Origin: Gibbsiella quercinecans
GTDB lineage: Bacteria; Pseudomonadota; Gammaproteobacteria; Enterobacterales; Enterobacteriaceae
Length of the DNA stretch: 64,000 bases
Reading direction: 5' to 3'
Assembly: GCF_002291425.1 (NCBI RefSeq)
Contig: NZ_CP014136.1
Coordinates: 4,216,001-4,280,000 of the forward strand
Shown here: positions 37,053-48,251 of the stretch, piece after piece
How the letters are laid out: each line of letters begins with the position of its first letter
Position numbering within the stretch: position 1 is the stretch's first letter
The notes under the pieces: generated by a model
Told to the model about the DNA's origin: nothing
Databases searched by the model: none
The model's input: the letters and a program-made list of their open reading frames with translations, nothing else
Made by a program: the position numbers and the translations under genes

Positions 37053-38546
37053 ATGTCACAGTCAACCATGTCCATCGAAACCTTCGGGGTCGAGCAAATA
37101 CCTGACGATCGGCGTGACGCCACGCCGTTGGATCTTTTCCGCCTGACCTTTGGCGGCGCCAATACCTTTGCTACCTCGGTGCTTGGCAGTTTTCCTATCC
37201 TATTCGGGCTGTCTTTCCAGGCCGGCCTGATGGCTATCCTGATCGGCGTCGTGGTGGGGGCGCTGATCCTGGCGCCGATGGGGGTGTTTGGTGCGATTAA
37301 CGGCACCAACAATGCGGTGTCTTCCGGCGCCCACTTTGGTGTTCACGGGCGCATCGTGGGCTCTTTTTTGTCGCTGCTGACGGCGGTGGCGTTTTTTTCG
37401 CTCTCGGTCTGGAGTTCGGGCGATGCCCTGATCGGCGGCGCCCGCCGCCTGTTGGGCGTGCCCGAAAATGATGTGTCGCTTGGCCTGGCCTACGGCGTTT
37501 TTGCCGTGCTGGTGCTAACGGTGTGTATCTATGGCTTTCGCTTTATGCTGTGGGTCAACAAAATCGCCGTCTTCGCTTCCAGCCTGATGTTCCTGCTGGG
37601 GTGCTTTGCCTTCAGCGGCACCTTTGATTCCGGCTTTAGCGGCAGCGTGGCGTTGGGTGCGCCAGGCTTCTGGGCCGCGTTTATCGGCGCGGTACTGCTG
37701 ACCATGAGCAACCCGATTTCATTCGGCGCTTTTCTGGGGGATTGGTCGCGCTATATCCCGCGTAGCACCCCCAAGACACGGATTATGGGGGCGGTGTTTG
37801 CCGCGCAGTTGGCCACGCTGATCCCGTTCCTGTTTGGGCTGTGCTCCGCCACGGTGGTGGCCACCCACGCGCCGCAGTATCTGGCGGATAACAACTACGT
37901 TGGCGGGCTGCTGGCGGTCTCACCTGCCTGGTATTTTCTGCCGGTCTGCCTGATCGCGATCATCGGCGGCATGTCCACCGGCACCACCGCGCTTTACGGC
38001 ACCGGGCTTGATATGTCCAGCATGTTCCCCCGTTTGCTTAGCCGCGTGCGGGCGACGCTGCTGATCGGCGTGGCCGCCATTCTGTTTATTTTTATCGGCC
38101 GTTTTGCCTTTAACCTGGTGCAGAGCGTTTCCACCTTCGCCGTGCTGATCGTTACCTGCACCACGCCGTGGATGGTGATCATGATTATCGGGCTGGTTGA
38201 GCGCCGCGGTTTCTACCACGCGGACGATCTGCAGGTCTTCACCCGTGGTCAGCGCGGTGGGCGTTATTGGTTTCACCATGGCTGGAACTGGCGTGGGCTT
38301 GGCGCCTGGATCCCCAGCGCGGGGATAGGGCTGTGCCTGGTCAATATTCCCGGGCAATTCGTCGGCCCGCTGGGCGAGCTGGCCGGGGGGATTGATATCA
38401 GCCTGCCGGTGACGCTGGGCTTGGCGGCGCTGGCCTATCTCGTCTTATTGCGTATCTTCCCGGAGCCGGCGGCGGTTTACCGCACAGCGCGCTATGCGCC
38501 ACAGGCCAGCCTGAATAACCCGGAAATTACGGAGCTGTTGCCATGA
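37053..38546 (+). CDS. NCS1-family purine/cytosine-type permease
   Basis: Inner-membrane transporter of 497 residues, about 12 hydrophobic segments. Start MSQSTMSIETFGVEQIPDD follows GCAGAGG; a longer frame starts within the preceding gene and is rejected. NCS1 features: N-terminal TPLDLFRLTFGGANTFATSV, GAINGTNNAVSSGAHFGVHG, and ISFGAFLGDWSRYIPRSTPK. In the operon context the cargo is probably the guanidino compound processed by the ureohydrolase. Stop overlaps the aldehyde dehydrogenase start as ATGA. Confidence 0.87.
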   Translation: MSQSTMSIETFGVEQIPDDRRDATPLDLFRLTFGGANTFATSVLGSFPILFGLSFQAGLMAILIGVVVGALILAPMGVFGAINGTNNAVSSGAHFGVHGRIVGSFLSLLTAVAFFSLSVWSSGDALIGGARRLLGVPENDVSLGLAYGVFAVLVLTVCIYGFRFMLWVNKIAVFASSLMFLLGCFAFSGTFDSGFSGSVALGAPGFWAAFIGAVLLTMSNPISFGAFLGDWSRYIPRSTPKTRIMGAVFAAQLATLIPFLFGLCSATVVATHAPQYLADNNYVGGLLAVSPAWYFLPVCLIAIIGGMSTGTTALYGTGLDMSSMFPRLLSRVRATLLIGVAAILFIFIGRFAFNLVQSVSTFAVLIVTCTTPWMVIMIIGLVERRGFYHADDLQVFTRGQRGGRYWFHHGWNWRGLGAWIPSAGIGLCLVNIPGQFVGPLGELAGGIDISLPVTLGLAALAYLVLLRIFPEPAAVYRTARYAPQASLNNPEITELLP

Positions 38547-39979
38547 CTTATCCTCTCTATGTGAACGGCGAATGGCGCCAGGGCCGTGGGCCGACCATCA
38601 CGGTATTCGAACCGGCGCAGGGCCGGCCATTGGCCGAGGTTTCCAGTGCGTCAACGGAGGATATTGATAACGCAGTGCGCGCCGCCCGTGCGGCGCTCCC
38701 GGCCTGGCGGCAAACGCCGGCCGCCGAGCGTGCGCGCCTGTTGCGTGGCTTTGCCGAGCAGCTTGGCCAGCGCCAGGCCGCGCTGGTTGAGCTGCAGATG
38801 CGCAATAACGGCAAGCCGCGCCATGAAGCACAGGTGGACATTGATGATGCCATCGCGACCTTTGCTTACTATGCCGGCCTGACTGAAACGCTGGACGCGC
38901 GCCAGAACGCCGGCGTTGAACTGCCGGCACCTGGCTTTACGGCACGTCTGCGCTACGAGGCGCTGGGCGTGGTTGGCCTGGTGGTGCCCTGGAATTTCCC
39001 GTTGGTGACCAGCGCCTGGAAAATCGCGCCGGCGCTGGCCGCCGGCTGCACCGTGGTGTTGAAAACCTCCGAAATCGCACCGCTGGCCGAACTGGAATAT
39101 GGCGTCATCGCCCATGAGCTTGGCCTGCCGCCCGGCGTGTTGAATATCCTCAGCGGTGATGGCAACGCCGGCCAAGCGCTGTGCCAGCATCCCGGCATCG
39201 ACAAACTGTCATTTACCGGCAGCACCGCCACCGGCAGTGCGGTGATGCACGCTGCGGCGCAGCGTTGCCTGCCGGTAACGCTGGAATTGGGCGGCAAGTC
39301 GCCCATCGTGGTGTTCGACGATTGCGATCTGCCGCAGGCCGTGGAATGGATCGTCGCCGGCATCTGTTGGAATGCCGGGCAAATGTGCTCGGCCACCTCG
39401 CGGCTGCTGGTGCAGGAGGGGATTGCCGATGCGTTATATGCCCGGTTGGCGGCGGCGTTGCAGGCGCTGCGGGTTGGCGATCCCCACACTGATGACGTCG
39501 AAATGGGGCCGATGGTCAGCGAGCGGCAATGGAACACGGTGCAGGCGTATTTTTCCGTTGCGCGCGATGAGCAACTGCAGTGCCTGGCGGGTGGGGAAGC
39601 GCTGCCGCCGCCCGGCTGGTTTATTGCCCCGACGTTCTACGCCGACGTGCCGGCGCACAGCCGGTTGTGGCGGGAGGAAATTTTCGGGCCGGTGATTTGC
39701 GCGCGGCGCTTTAGCGACGAAGCCGACGCCATCCGCCAGGCCAACGACTGCGACTATGGGCTGGTGGCCACCGTGGTTAGCGGCGACACGGCGCGTGCCG
39801 AGCGGGTGGCTGATGCGCTGGATGTGGGGCATGTGTGGATTAACTCGCCGCAGGCGGTGTTTGTCGAAACCTCATGGGGCGGCACCAAGGGCAGCGGTAT
39901 CGGCCGTGAACTGGGGCCCTGGGGGCTGGCCGCCTATCAATCCGTCAAGCACGTCACCAGCAAAAAACTGGGCGGCTGA
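38543..39979 (+). CDS. Aldehyde dehydrogenase (amino/guanidino-butyraldehyde type)
   Basis: NAD(P)-dependent oxidation of an aldehyde to its acid. 478 residues. Motifs: VPWNFPLVTSAWKIAPALAA, FTGSTATGSAV for the cofactor, LELGGKSPIVVF with the general-base Glu, and the catalytic Cys in GICWNAGQMCSATSR (about residue 280). Ends with SSVKH-type QSVKHVTSKKLGG, like betaine or aminobutyraldehyde dehydrogenases. With the ureohydrolase it could complete guanidinobutyraldehyde or aminobutyraldehyde oxidation. A GC hairpin overlaps the stop codon (39971-39987). Confidence 0.88.
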   Translation: MTYPLYVNGEWRQGRGPTITVFEPAQGRPLAEVSSASTEDIDNAVRAARAALPAWRQTPAAERARLLRGFAEQLGQRQAALVELQMRNNGKPRHEAQVDIDDAIATFAYYAGLTETLDARQNAGVELPAPGFTARLRYEALGVVGLVVPWNFPLVTSAWKIAPALAAGCTVVLKTSEIAPLAELEYGVIAHELGLPPGVLNILSGDGNAGQALCQHPGIDKLSFTGSTATGSAVMHAAAQRCLPVTLELGGKSPIVVFDDCDLPQAVEWIVAGICWNAGQMCSATSRLLVQEGIADALYARLAAALQALRVGDPHTDDVEMGPMVSERQWNTVQAYFSVARDEQLQCLAGGEALPPPGWFIAPTFYADVPAHSRLWREEIFGPVICARRFSDEADAIRQANDCDYGLVATVVSGDTARAERVADALDVGHVWINSPQAVFVETSWGGTKGSGIGRELGPWGLAAYQSVKHVTSKKLGG

Positions 39980-40077
39980 ATGCCGCCGACACTCTCAGCC
40001 GCAGGCGGCGCATTTGTGATTAAATGCCCTGATTTGGCGGCTTTTTCAGCGCTTGAAGGTGGAATTCAATTTAGCCG

Positions 40078-40106
40078 TTGACATGGTTTATCGGGTTTCA
40101 TATCAT
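40078..40106 (+). promoter_or_regulatory. Promoter of the tRNA-Ala pair
   Basis: Consensus TTGACA and TATCAT 17 bases apart, followed by the GC-rich discriminator GCGCCCCG typical of stringently controlled stable-RNA genes. Confidence 0.85.
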
Positions 40107-40140
40107 GCGCCCCGTTCACAGCACAAAGTGATTGTGGAAC

Positions 40141-40216
<76 letters not shown>

Positions 40217-40279
40217 ACCTTTCTTCTCAGGCAGGGTTGGTTGATACCGTAAACACCGGTTAATGTGTACCACATCTGT

Positions 40280-40355
<76 letters not shown>

Positions 40356-40440
40356 AAATTTAGAAAGCCGGCCTGGGTATTAGCGCCGTTCATTCACTCA
40401 AGCAAGACTTGATGCTGAACGGGAAATCAGGCGGGACATA

Positions 40441-40473
40441 AGCACCGAATGAGTCTCTCTTCGGTGCTTTTTT
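40441..40473 (+). terminator. Terminator after the tRNA-Ala pair
   Basis: AGCACCGAA and TTCGGTGCT form a 9-bp stem followed by five or six Ts. Confidence 0.85.
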
Positions 40474-40700
40474 CATTTTATCAACGCCAACACACGGCAG
40501 CGCGCATTAACCGTTGTTTCCGCGCCCGCCTTGGCAACCCCACAAGCGCCTTCTACCGCGTGCGGAAACAGCACCCAGCCAGCGTATGGCTGTGCTTCGT
40601 TCCGCTCAGCCCACCCGCCACTGTCACCTTTTCCGCCATATCCACCCGATAAAAATCCAATAAATCATCTATTTTTCAAATAATTAAATAGTTCTCCATT
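40474..40700. other. Upstream control region of the 2-oxoglutarate operon
   Basis: No gene seen. It holds two copies of GCGGAAAC, one inverted (40516-40525) and one forward inside GTGCGGAAACAGCAC (40560-40574), and an AT-rich stretch directly before the -24/-12 promoter. It is the expected place for activator binding by the neighbouring sigma54 regulator. Confidence 0.5.
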
Positions 40701-40701
40701 C

Positions 40702-40718
40702 TGGTATGAATTCTGCAA
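40702..40718 (+). promoter_or_regulatory. Sigma54 promoter of the E1-E2-E3-sucCD operon
   Basis: TGGTATGAATTCTGCA: the GG at 40703-40704 and GC at 40715-40716 are exactly 12 bases apart, as required for -24/-12 elements, with the usual TGG and TGCA surroundings. The E1 start codon is about 48 bases downstream. Confidence 0.75.
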
Positions 40719-40765
40719 AGCCAGGGGTGTTATTCGCTTTTCCCGATAACCATAAGGAGAAAAAG

Positions 40766-43537
40766 ATGGAATCACCCTCTCTGTATTCTGCGGCGCTATT
40801 TAACGGAGAAAATGCCGGCTTTCTTGACCAACAATACCGGCGCTGGCTCGATGCCCCGGAACAGTTCGCGGAAGACTGGCAGCAACTCTTTGCACAAACT
40901 GAAAGCGCCAATCCCCTTGGCAGTAACGCGGCCGCGCAACAACCTGTTTGCGCATCGGCGCTGAAAAAACAGATAGCCGTTACTCTGCTCACGCAGGCGA
41001 TCCGTCACAAAGGCCACCTGCACGCACGTCTCGATCCGCTTGGGCTGCAGCCTGTCCCGCAAATCCGGCAGCTCAATCCGCAAAGTTGGGGGCTGGAAGC
41101 CGCGGATATGCAGCAAGCCTTTGATGCCACCTTTGGCGGCCAACAGGCCAGCATGCCGCTGCATCAGATCCTTTCCCTGTATCAAACGGCCTGGTGCGGC
41201 ACCACCGGTTACGAAGTGATGCATCTGGAAGATGCCGGTGAAATTGATTGGCTGATGAGCCGGATAGAACAATCGGCTCCCGCCGCGGCCACGGCGCCCG
41301 AGAAACTGGCGCGCCTGGAACTTCTCACCCGTGCTGAAGCCCTTGAGCGTTACCTGCACACCCGTTATGTCGGGCAAAAGCGCTTCTCGCTGGAAGGCGG
41401 CGAAAGCACCATTCCGGCTATTCACGCCCTGATCGCGCAGCTAAGCCGCCTGGGAGTGGAGGAATTGGTGATCGGTATGGCGCACCGTGGGCGGCTGAAC
41501 GTCCTGGTTAACGTGATGGGTAAATCTCCCGCTCTGCTGTACGCCGAATTTGAAGGCAAGCAGCCGCAGTTGCCCGGCTCCGGGGATGTTAAATACCATC
41601 TCGGTTACGCCAGAAATATTGAAACGGCGCACGGCGCCATGCACCTGTCGCTGGCCTGTAACCCCTCGCACCTGGAGATCGTCAACCCGGTGGTGCAGGG
41701 CCAGGTTCGGGCCCGCCAGGATCGGCGCAGCGACGCCGCTCGCCAACAGGTTGCCGCGCTGTTGATCCACGGCGACTCCGCGTTGGGTGGGCTGGGCGTC
41801 AACCAGACCACCTTCACCCTGGCCGCCACCCGCGGTTACACCACCGGGGGCACGGTACATCTGGTGATCAACAACCAGATCGGCTTTACCACCTCCCAGC
41901 CGCAGGATATGCGCTCATTCCGCTACTGTACCGATATCGCCAAAGGCGCCGGCATGCCGGTGCTGCACGTCAACGGCGATGACGTGGATGCGGTTTGCCG
42001 GGCTATGAACCTGGCGGCGGAGTGGCGTCAGACCTTCCATAAAGATATCGCCATCGATCTGGTGTGTTTCCGCAGACACGGCCATAACGAAAGCGACGAG
42101 CCACGCCTGACGCAGCCGCAGATGTACCAGGCCGTCGATAGCCATCCCGGCGTGCGCAGCCGCTATGCCGATAAACTGGTTCAGCAGGGCGTGCTAAGCC
42201 AGCAACAGGCCGTGGAGATGGTGGCGGCGGCCCGGGAATGGCTGGATAACCCCGCCGCGGAAAACCGCCAGCAGGATACCAGCCACCGCTGGGACACGTT
42301 CGATCAGCATGGCTGGCGCCCGATTACTGGCACTCAGGTATCCCGTGAACGGATCGCCGGTTGGGGCGACACGCTGTCTTGCGTACCGCCTGGATTCACC
42401 GTGCACCCCACCGTCAAACGCCAACTGGCGCAGCGCAGGGCGATGTCCCTGGGCGACCAGCCGGTAGACTGGGGCATGGCGGAAGCGTTGGCGTGGGCCT
42501 CCCTAGTTGAAGAAGGCTACCGGGTTCGCCTCTCCGGTGAAGATGCCGGCCGCGGCACCTTTAGCCATCGCCATGCGGTGTTGCACGATCAGCAGCAGGC
42601 CGGCAGCTACATCCCGCTGCAACACATCAGCCCCCAACAGGCGGCCTTTGAGGTGATTGATTCCGTGCTCAATGAAGAGGCGCTGCTGGCCTGGGAATAC
42701 GGCTACTCCACCAGCGCCCCAGACGCGTTGACTATCTGGGAAGCCCAGTTTGGCGATTTCGCCAATGGCGCTCAGGTCGCCATCGACCAGTTCGTCTGTT
42801 CCGGCGAAACCAAATGGCAGCGCTACAGCGGGCTGACCATCATACTGCCTCACGGCTACGACGGGCAGGGGCCGGAGCACTCGTCCGCGCGCCCGGAACG
42901 CTGGCTCCAACTGTGTGCGGAAAACAACATGCAGGTGGTGATGCCCAGCGAATCCAGCCAGATGTTCCATCTGCTGCGCGGCCAGGTTATACGCCCGATG
43001 CGCAAACCGCTGATTATTTTGATGAGCAAGCGTTTGTTGCGCGCCAAAGCCGCAATGAGTGAGCTCGCCCGTTTCACCGACGATAGCTTCCGCCCGGTGA
43101 TTGGCGATCCGCTCAACCTGCCGGCAAAACAGATCCGGCAGGTGATCCTTTGCAGCGGCCAGGTGTATTACGACGCATTGGATGCCCGCCAGCAGCGCGG
43201 CCTGGATGACAGCGTCGCCATTATCCGCCTCGAACAGATCTATCCGTTCCCGACCGAAGCGCTTGCCGCCTTGCTGGCGCCGTTACGCCACTGCCAGCAT
43301 TGGGTATGGCTACAGGAAGAGCCGGAAAACCAGGGCGCCTGGCGGCAGATTCATCATCACTTGGTCGCGCTCTCCCTGGGCGGCCGCTGGCGCTATGCGG
43401 GCCGCCCGGCCGCCGCTGCACCGGCCACAGGCTATGGCGCAGTACATCGCCAGCAAATCACCGACTTCCTCAACGACGCGTTTGTCCCAGGCATGCAGGA
43501 AGTGGAGAAAAAAATAACTGCGGGAGCAGAACAATGA
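40766..43537 (+). CDS. 2-oxoglutarate dehydrogenase E1 component (dedicated paralogue)
   Basis: Thiamine diphosphate-dependent decarboxylase of the 2-oxoglutarate dehydrogenase complex. 923 residues from [18 protein letters not shown]; the earlier ATG at 40706 lies inside the promoter. Family stretches: the N-terminal [62 protein letters not shown], and [20 protein letters not shown]. The usual AGQGVVQET stretch is GGLGVNQTT here. It lies outside the housekeeping sdh-suc cluster, next to a sigma54 two-component system, as in the KguSR-controlled locus of uropathogenic E. coli. Confidence 0.92.
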   Translation: MESPSLYSAALFNGENAGFLDQQYRRWLDAPEQFAEDWQQLFAQTESANPLGSNAAAQQPVCASALKKQIAVTLLTQAIRHKGHLHARLDPLGLQPVPQIRQLNPQSWGLEAADMQQAFDATFGGQQASMPLHQILSLYQTAWCGTTGYEVMHLEDAGEIDWLMSRIEQSAPAAATAPEKLARLELLTRAEALERYLHTRYVGQKRFSLEGGESTIPAIHALIAQLSRLGVEELVIGMAHRGRLNVLVNVMGKSPALLYAEFEGKQPQLPGSGDVKYHLGYARNIETAHGAMHLSLACNPSHLEIVNPVVQGQVRARQDRRSDAARQQVAALLIHGDSALGGLGVNQTTFTLAATRGYTTGGTVHLVINNQIGFTTSQPQDMRSFRYCTDIAKGAGMPVLHVNGDDVDAVCRAMNLAAEWRQTFHKDIAIDLVCFRRHGHNESDEPRLTQPQMYQAVDSHPGVRSRYADKLVQQGVLSQQQAVEMVAAAREWLDNPAAENRQQDTSHRWDTFDQHGWRPITGTQVSRERIAGWGDTLSCVPPGFTVHPTVKRQLAQRRAMSLGDQPVDWGMAEALAWASLVEEGYRVRLSGEDAGRGTFSHRHAVLHDQQQAGSYIPLQHISPQQAAFEVIDSVLNEEALLAWEYGYSTSAPDALTIWEAQFGDFANGAQVAIDQFVCSGETKWQRYSGLTIILPHGYDGQGPEHSSARPERWLQLCAENNMQVVMPSESSQMFHLLRGQVIRPMRKPLIILMSKRLLRAKAAMSELARFTDDSFRPVIGDPLNLPAKQIRQVILCSGQVYYDALDARQQRGLDDSVAIIRLEQIYPFPTEALAALLAPLRHCQHWVWLQEEPENQGAWRQIHHHLVALSLGGRWRYAGRPAAAAPATGYGAVHRQQITDFLNDAFVPGMQEVEKKITAGAEQ

Positions 43538-44715
43538 TTGAAATTACCGCCCCACAACTTCCTGAATCCGTTGCCGAAGGTACCCTGACCCGCTGGTGTA
43601 AGCAGCCCGGAGAGGCAGTTAAGCGTGATGAAGTGCTGGCTGAACTGGAGACTGACAAAGTGATCCTTGAGATCCCGGCCCCACAGGACGGCATCCTTAG
43701 CGATATTGTCTGCCCGGAGGAGGCCACCGTGGCATCCGGCCAGTTGCTGGCCCATCTGCAGCCGCAGACGGCCGCTGCCGCCGTGGCGGCTGATGTGGCC
43801 CCGGCGCCTGCTGCCCCCGAACCGGCACCGTCGGCCGCGCCGCCGGTGATGCCGGCAGCGCGTCAGGAAGCGCTGCGCCAGGGCATTGCGCCGGAACAGG
43901 TGGCCGGCAGCGGCAACGGCGGCCGGGTATTAAAAGAAGACGTGGCGCGCGCCGCCGCAGCGGTAAACAGGTCAGCCAGCGCGCCCGCGCCGGTGGCAGT
44001 GGAAGCCCCCGTGGCGCGTGGCGTGCGCCGTGAGCCGATGTCCCGGCTACGCGCCCGCGTGGCGGAACGGTTGCTCGCCTCCCAGCGCGAAAACGCCATC
44101 CTGACCACCTTCAACGAAGTGAATATGCAGCCAGTGATGGCGCTGCGCCAACGCTGGAAAGAGCGCTTCGCCGAAAAACACGGCGTAAAACTGGGGTTTA
44201 TGTCGTTCTTCGTGAAGGCCGCCACGTATGCTCTGCGTGAATTTCCCATTCTCAACGCCAGCGTCGATGGGCAGGAGATTATCTGGCACGACTATTGTGA
44301 CGTCGGCATTGCCGTCAGCAGCCTCCGCGGGCTGGTGGTGCCGGTACTGCGCGACACTCAGCACATGTCGATTGCCGATATTGAGCGCCAGATTGCTGAT
44401 TACGCCACCCTGGCCCGCACCGGCAAACTGCCTCTTGAAGCGCTGCAGGGCGGTACCTTTTCAGTCACCAACGGCGGTACGTTCGGCTCAATGATGTCCA
44501 CGCCGATCATTAACCCGCCGCAGTCCGCCATTTTGGGCATGCACGCCATCACCCCGCGCGCCGTTGTGGAGAACGACGCCATTGTGATTCGGCCCATGAT
44601 GTATCTGGCCCTAAGCTACGACCACCGCATTATCGACGGACAGGAAGCGGTACAGGCGCTGGTATTGATACGTCGGCTGCTGGAAGCGCCGGAACGTTTT
44701 TTACTGGATCTTTAA
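43534..44715 (+). CDS. Dihydrolipoamide succinyltransferase E2 (SucB-like)
   Basis: Core enzyme of the complex that transfers the succinyl group to CoA. 393 residues from the ATG overlapping the E1 stop (ATGA). One lipoyl domain with the lipoylated Lys42 in [12 protein letters not shown]; an Ala/Pro-rich linker (residues ~80-110); the peripheral-subunit-binding domain ([20 protein letters not shown]); and the catalytic domain ending with [15 protein letters not shown]. The preference for succinyl rather than acetyl transfer is inferred from the E1 and SucCD partners. Confidence 0.92.
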   Translation: MIEITAPQLPESVAEGTLTRWCKQPGEAVKRDEVLAELETDKVILEIPAPQDGILSDIVCPEEATVASGQLLAHLQPQTAAAAVAADVAPAPAAPEPAPSAAPPVMPAARQEALRQGIAPEQVAGSGNGGRVLKEDVARAAAAVNRSASAPAPVAVEAPVARGVRREPMSRLRARVAERLLASQRENAILTTFNEVNMQPVMALRQRWKERFAEKHGVKLGFMSFFVKAATYALREFPILNASVDGQEIIWHDYCDVGIAVSSLRGLVVPVLRDTQHMSIADIERQIADYATLARTGKLPLEALQGGTFSVTNGGTFGSMMSTPIINPPQSAILGMHAITPRAVVENDAIVIRPMMYLALSYDHRIIDGQEAVQALVLIRRLLEAPERFLLDL

Positions 44716-44727
44716 AAGGAAATCACC

Positions 44728-46143
44728 ATGAGTACCCTTTACGATGTGGCGGTCATCGGCGCCGGCCCTGGCGGCTATGTGGCGGCAATTCGCGCCGCTC
44801 AGCATGGGCTGAAGGTCGCCTGTATTGATGATTACGCCAGCCCACAGGGGGAGCCATCCCCAGGTGGCACCTGTCTGAACGTGGGCTGTATTCCTTCCAA
44901 AGCGTTGCTCCAGTCTTCCGAACTGTACCATGCGCTACAGCATGAAGGCGCCGCCCACGGCATCAGCGTGAGCGGAGCGAAGCTGGATGTAGCGGCCATG
45001 TTGGCGCGTAAAAATGCCATTGTAACCCGGTTGACCCAGGGCATCCGCCTGCTATTCGAACGCAACAGCATCGCGTTTTTTCACGGCCGCGCCACACCGC
45101 AGCGCAGCCAGGACGGCGTCTGGCAGCTTTCTCTCAGCCAGCCGACGGCACCGCAAACCCTACAGGCCAGGCACGTCATACTGGCGATGGGCTCGCGGCC
45201 GCGGGCGCTGCCCGGCGTCGTGGTGGACAATGTCAGTATTCTCGACAACGCCGGCGCGCTGGCGCTTAAAAGCTGCCCGGCGCGGCTCGGCGTAATCGGC
45301 GCCGGCGTGATTGGCCTGGAGCTGGGGTCCGTCTGGCAGCGGCTGGGGGCGCAGGTCACGCTGCTGGAGATGGCCGACGTTTTCCTGCCGGCGCTGGAGA
45401 AACGCCTTTCCGGCGAAGTGCGCAAAGCGCTGACCGCCGGCGGCATGGCTATGGAATTCGGCGTTGCCCTGCAGCGCGTCGAGAAGCGCGGTAAAGCCCT
45501 GGTTCTCCACTGGCAACAGGGGGGCGAAGACCACCAAACCACCGTTGATAAGCTGATCGTTGCCGTCGGGCGCGAGCCCAATAGCGGCGAACTGGATACC
45601 GAGGCGCTGGGACTGACCAAAGATGCGCGCGGCGGGATCGCCGTGGACGAGCTGTGCCGCACCGGGCAACCGGGCCTGTGGGCGATAGGCGATCTGGTTC
45701 GCGGCCCGATGCTGGCGCACAAGGCGATGCATGAAGGCATTCAGGTGGCCGACGCCATCGCCGGGCAACCGGTGGTGCCGATCGATCTGTCCGCGATTCC
45801 CGCGGTGATTTATACCGATCCGGAAGTGGCCTGGGTGGGCATAACCCAGCTGGCGGACGGGATCAAAAAAGGCAGCGCGCCTTTCGGCGCCAACGGCCGG
45901 GCGCTGGCGCTGGGGCGGGATAGCGGTCGCTGCACGCTGTATGTGCGGGAAGACACCGATCGGCTGGTCGGCGCCGCGATTATTGGCCCCCAGGCTTCAG
46001 AGCTGATCAACGAGATCACGATGGCTATGACATTCCAGGCCTCGGCGGAGGATCTCTCACTGACGATGCACGCGCACCCCACGCTCAGCGAAGTGCTGCA
46101 CGAGGCTGCGCTGGCGGCGGATAAACGCGCCATTCATGGCTAA
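44728..46143 (+). CDS. Dihydrolipoamide dehydrogenase E3
   Basis: FAD enzyme reoxidising dihydrolipoamide with NAD. 471 residues. FAD-binding IGAGPGGYVAAIRAA, the redox disulfide Cys49/Cys54 in GGTCLNVGCIPSKAL, the NAD-binding VIGAGVIGLELGSVW, and the catalytic His in HAHPTLSEVLHEA. A second copy of E3 beside its own E1 and E2 makes the locus self-sufficient. Preceded by a good ribosome site (AAAGGAAA). Confidence 0.94.
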   Translation: MSTLYDVAVIGAGPGGYVAAIRAAQHGLKVACIDDYASPQGEPSPGGTCLNVGCIPSKALLQSSELYHALQHEGAAHGISVSGAKLDVAAMLARKNAIVTRLTQGIRLLFERNSIAFFHGRATPQRSQDGVWQLSLSQPTAPQTLQARHVILAMGSRPRALPGVVVDNVSILDNAGALALKSCPARLGVIGAGVIGLELGSVWQRLGAQVTLLEMADVFLPALEKRLSGEVRKALTAGGMAMEFGVALQRVEKRGKALVLHWQQGGEDHQTTVDKLIVAVGREPNSGELDTEALGLTKDARGGIAVDELCRTGQPGLWAIGDLVRGPMLAHKAMHEGIQVADAIAGQPVVPIDLSAIPAVIYTDPEVAWVGITQLADGIKKGSAPFGANGRALALGRDSGRCTLYVREDTDRLVGAAIIGPQASELINEITMAMTFQASAEDLSLTMHAHPTLSEVLHEAALAADKRAIHG

Positions 46144-46170
46144 CACCTTAATGCACCAGGAGAAACAGGA

Positions 46171-47352
46171 ATGAATCTTCATGAGTACCAGGCCAAGGGC
46201 CTGCTTGCCAACGCGGGCCTTCCCGTGCCGCGGGAAGTCTTTATCAGCGACGCCAGCCAGCTTGCGCAGGCCTGGCAACAGGTTGCCCATGGCGACAAGG
46301 GCGCGGTGGTGAAAGCGCAAATTCACGCCGGCGGCCGCGGCAAGGCCGGCGGGGTTAAAGTCTTCCGTGATGTGCAGGAAGCGCAAAACTTTGCCGGAGG
46401 GCTTATTGGCTCTCATCTGGTCACTTACCAGAGCGGGCCGCAGGGGCAGTACGTGAGCGGCGTATTGGTGGGGGAAAATATCTACCCGGTGCGCCAGGAG
46501 CTGTATTTCGGCATGGTGGTGGATCGCGAAAGCCAGAGGACCACGATTATCGTCAGCCCGGAAGGCGGCGTGGAGATTGAACAGGTCGCCCGGGAAACGC
46601 CGGGGAAAATCGGCAAAGTGCACGTCGATCCGCTAACCGGCGTACAACCTTGCCATATCCGCCAACTGCTGGCCGTGCTACAGCTGGAAAAAGCCCAGTG
46701 GGCCGCCTTCAGCCGCCTGGTGGAGGATGCTTGGCGCGCATTTCACGCCTGCGATTTCGCCCTGCTGGAAATCAACCCGCTGGTGATCCGCGAGAACGGC
46801 GAACTGATGTGCGCCGATGCCAAAGTTTCGCTGGACGATAACGCCCTGTACCGCCACCCGGAACTGGACGCGCTGCGTGATGAAACTCAGGAAGATCCCC
46901 GGGAACGCCAGGCCGCGGAGCTGGAGCTTAACTACGTTTCGCTGGGCGGCAATATTGGCTGCATGGTGAACGGCGCCGGGCTGGCAATGGCCACCATGGA
47001 TATCATCAAACTCTACGGCGCCGAGCCGGCTAATTTCCTCGACGTCGGCGGCGGCGCTACCCAGGAACGGGTTACCGAAGCCTTCCGCTTGATCTGCTCG
47101 GACGCCCGGGTGAAGGGCATTCTGGTCAATATTTTTGGCGGCATCGTGCGTTGCGACATGATCGCCAACGCGATTATTCATGCTCTGGAACAGGAACGCG
47201 TCACGCTGCCGGTCGTGGTGCGGCTTTCTGGCAATAACGCGGCCATCGGGCAGCAACTGTTGGCTGACAGCGGTTTGCCGGTACAGGCCGCCAGTGCGTT
47301 GGATGAAGCGGCGCGGCTCATTATTGAACAGCTGAATCAGGAGGTGGCATGA
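46171..47352 (+). CDS. sucC: Succinyl-CoA synthetase beta subunit (paralogue)
   Basis: Forms, with SucD, the enzyme that recovers ATP or GTP from succinyl-CoA. 393 residues, five more than E. coli SucC. ATP-grasp start [66 protein letters not shown], and [17 protein letters not shown]. Stop overlaps sucD as ATGA. Confidence 0.94.
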   Translation: MNLHEYQAKGLLANAGLPVPREVFISDASQLAQAWQQVAHGDKGAVVKAQIHAGGRGKAGGVKVFRDVQEAQNFAGGLIGSHLVTYQSGPQGQYVSGVLVGENIYPVRQELYFGMVVDRESQRTTIIVSPEGGVEIEQVARETPGKIGKVHVDPLTGVQPCHIRQLLAVLQLEKAQWAAFSRLVEDAWRAFHACDFALLEINPLVIRENGELMCADAKVSLDDNALYRHPELDALRDETQEDPRERQAAELELNYVSLGGNIGCMVNGAGLAMATMDIIKLYGAEPANFLDVGGGATQERVTEAFRLICSDARVKGILVNIFGGIVRCDMIANAIIHALEQERVTLPVVVRLSGNNAAIGQQLLADSGLPVQAASALDEAARLIIEQLNQEVA

Positions 47353-48227
47353 GTATTTTAGTTAACCAACAAACGCGGGTTTTGGTTCAGGGGTTCACCG
47401 GCAAGAACGGGACTTTCCACTCAGAGCAGGCTATCGCCTATGGCACGCAGATTGTCGGCGGCGTCACGCCGGGCAAGGGCGGGCAGTACCATCTGGAACG
47501 GCCGGTGTTCAACAGTATGAAGGCCGCGATGGCGGCCACGGAGGCCGACGCCAGCGTTATTTATGTGCCGGCGCCGTTTGTGTTCGATTCGATTGTGGAA
47601 GCCGTAGAGGCCGGCGTGAAGCTGATCGTGGTGATCACGGAAGGCGTGCCGACTCTGGATATGCTGCGCGCCCAGCGCCTGCTGGATTGCTACCCGGATG
47701 TGCGCCTGATCGGGCCGAACTGCCCCGGCATCATTACGCCGGGCGCCTGCAAAATCGGCATTATGCCCGGAAATATCCATCGGCCGGGGCGTATCGGTAT
47801 CGTCTCCCGTTCCGGCACCCTGACCTACGAAGCGGTGGCGCAGACCACCGCCCTGGGCATGGGGCAGTCTACCTGTATCGGCATCGGCGGCGATCCGATT
47901 CCCGGCACCAACTTCATTGACGCGCTGCGTCTGTTTGAGGATGACCCGGATACCGATGCGGTAATTATGATCGGCGAAATCGGCGGCAACGCCGAAGAGC
48001 GGGCGGCAGAGTTCATTCGCCATGAGATGACCAAGCCGGTGGTCAGCTACATTGCCGGCGTCACGGCGCCGAAGGGCAAACGGATGGGCCACGCCGGCGC
48101 GATCATCTCCGGCGGCAGCGGCGGCGCGGAAGATAAATTCCGCGCCTTTGAGCGCGCCGGCATCGCCTGGACGCGCAATCCGGCGCAGATTGGCAGCACG
48201 CTGGGGGCTATTTTAGCCGGCAAATAA
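47349..48227 (+). CDS. sucD: Succinyl-CoA synthetase alpha subunit (paralogue)
   Basis: CoA-binding subunit that carries the phosphohistidine. 292 residues. CoA-site [55 protein letters not shown], and the active His in [17 protein letters not shown] (about residue 250). Last gene of the five-gene operon, followed by a strong terminator. Confidence 0.95.
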   Translation: MSILVNQQTRVLVQGFTGKNGTFHSEQAIAYGTQIVGGVTPGKGGQYHLERPVFNSMKAAMAATEADASVIYVPAPFVFDSIVEAVEAGVKLIVVITEGVPTLDMLRAQRLLDCYPDVRLIGPNCPGIITPGACKIGIMPGNIHRPGRIGIVSRSGTLTYEAVAQTTALGMGQSTCIGIGGDPIPGTNFIDALRLFEDDPDTDAVIMIGEIGGNAEERAAEFIRHEMTKPVVSYIAGVTAPKGKRMGHAGAIISGGSGGAEDKFRAFERAGIAWTRNPAQIGSTLGAILAGK

Positions 48228-48251
48228 GCGCCAACGGGCGCACGTTCTACC

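Noticed and set aside
40766-48227. The housekeeping sucABCD cluster
   Set aside because: It contains its own E3, has sigma54 promoters, lacks sdh genes upstream, and is flanked by a transporter and a two-component system.
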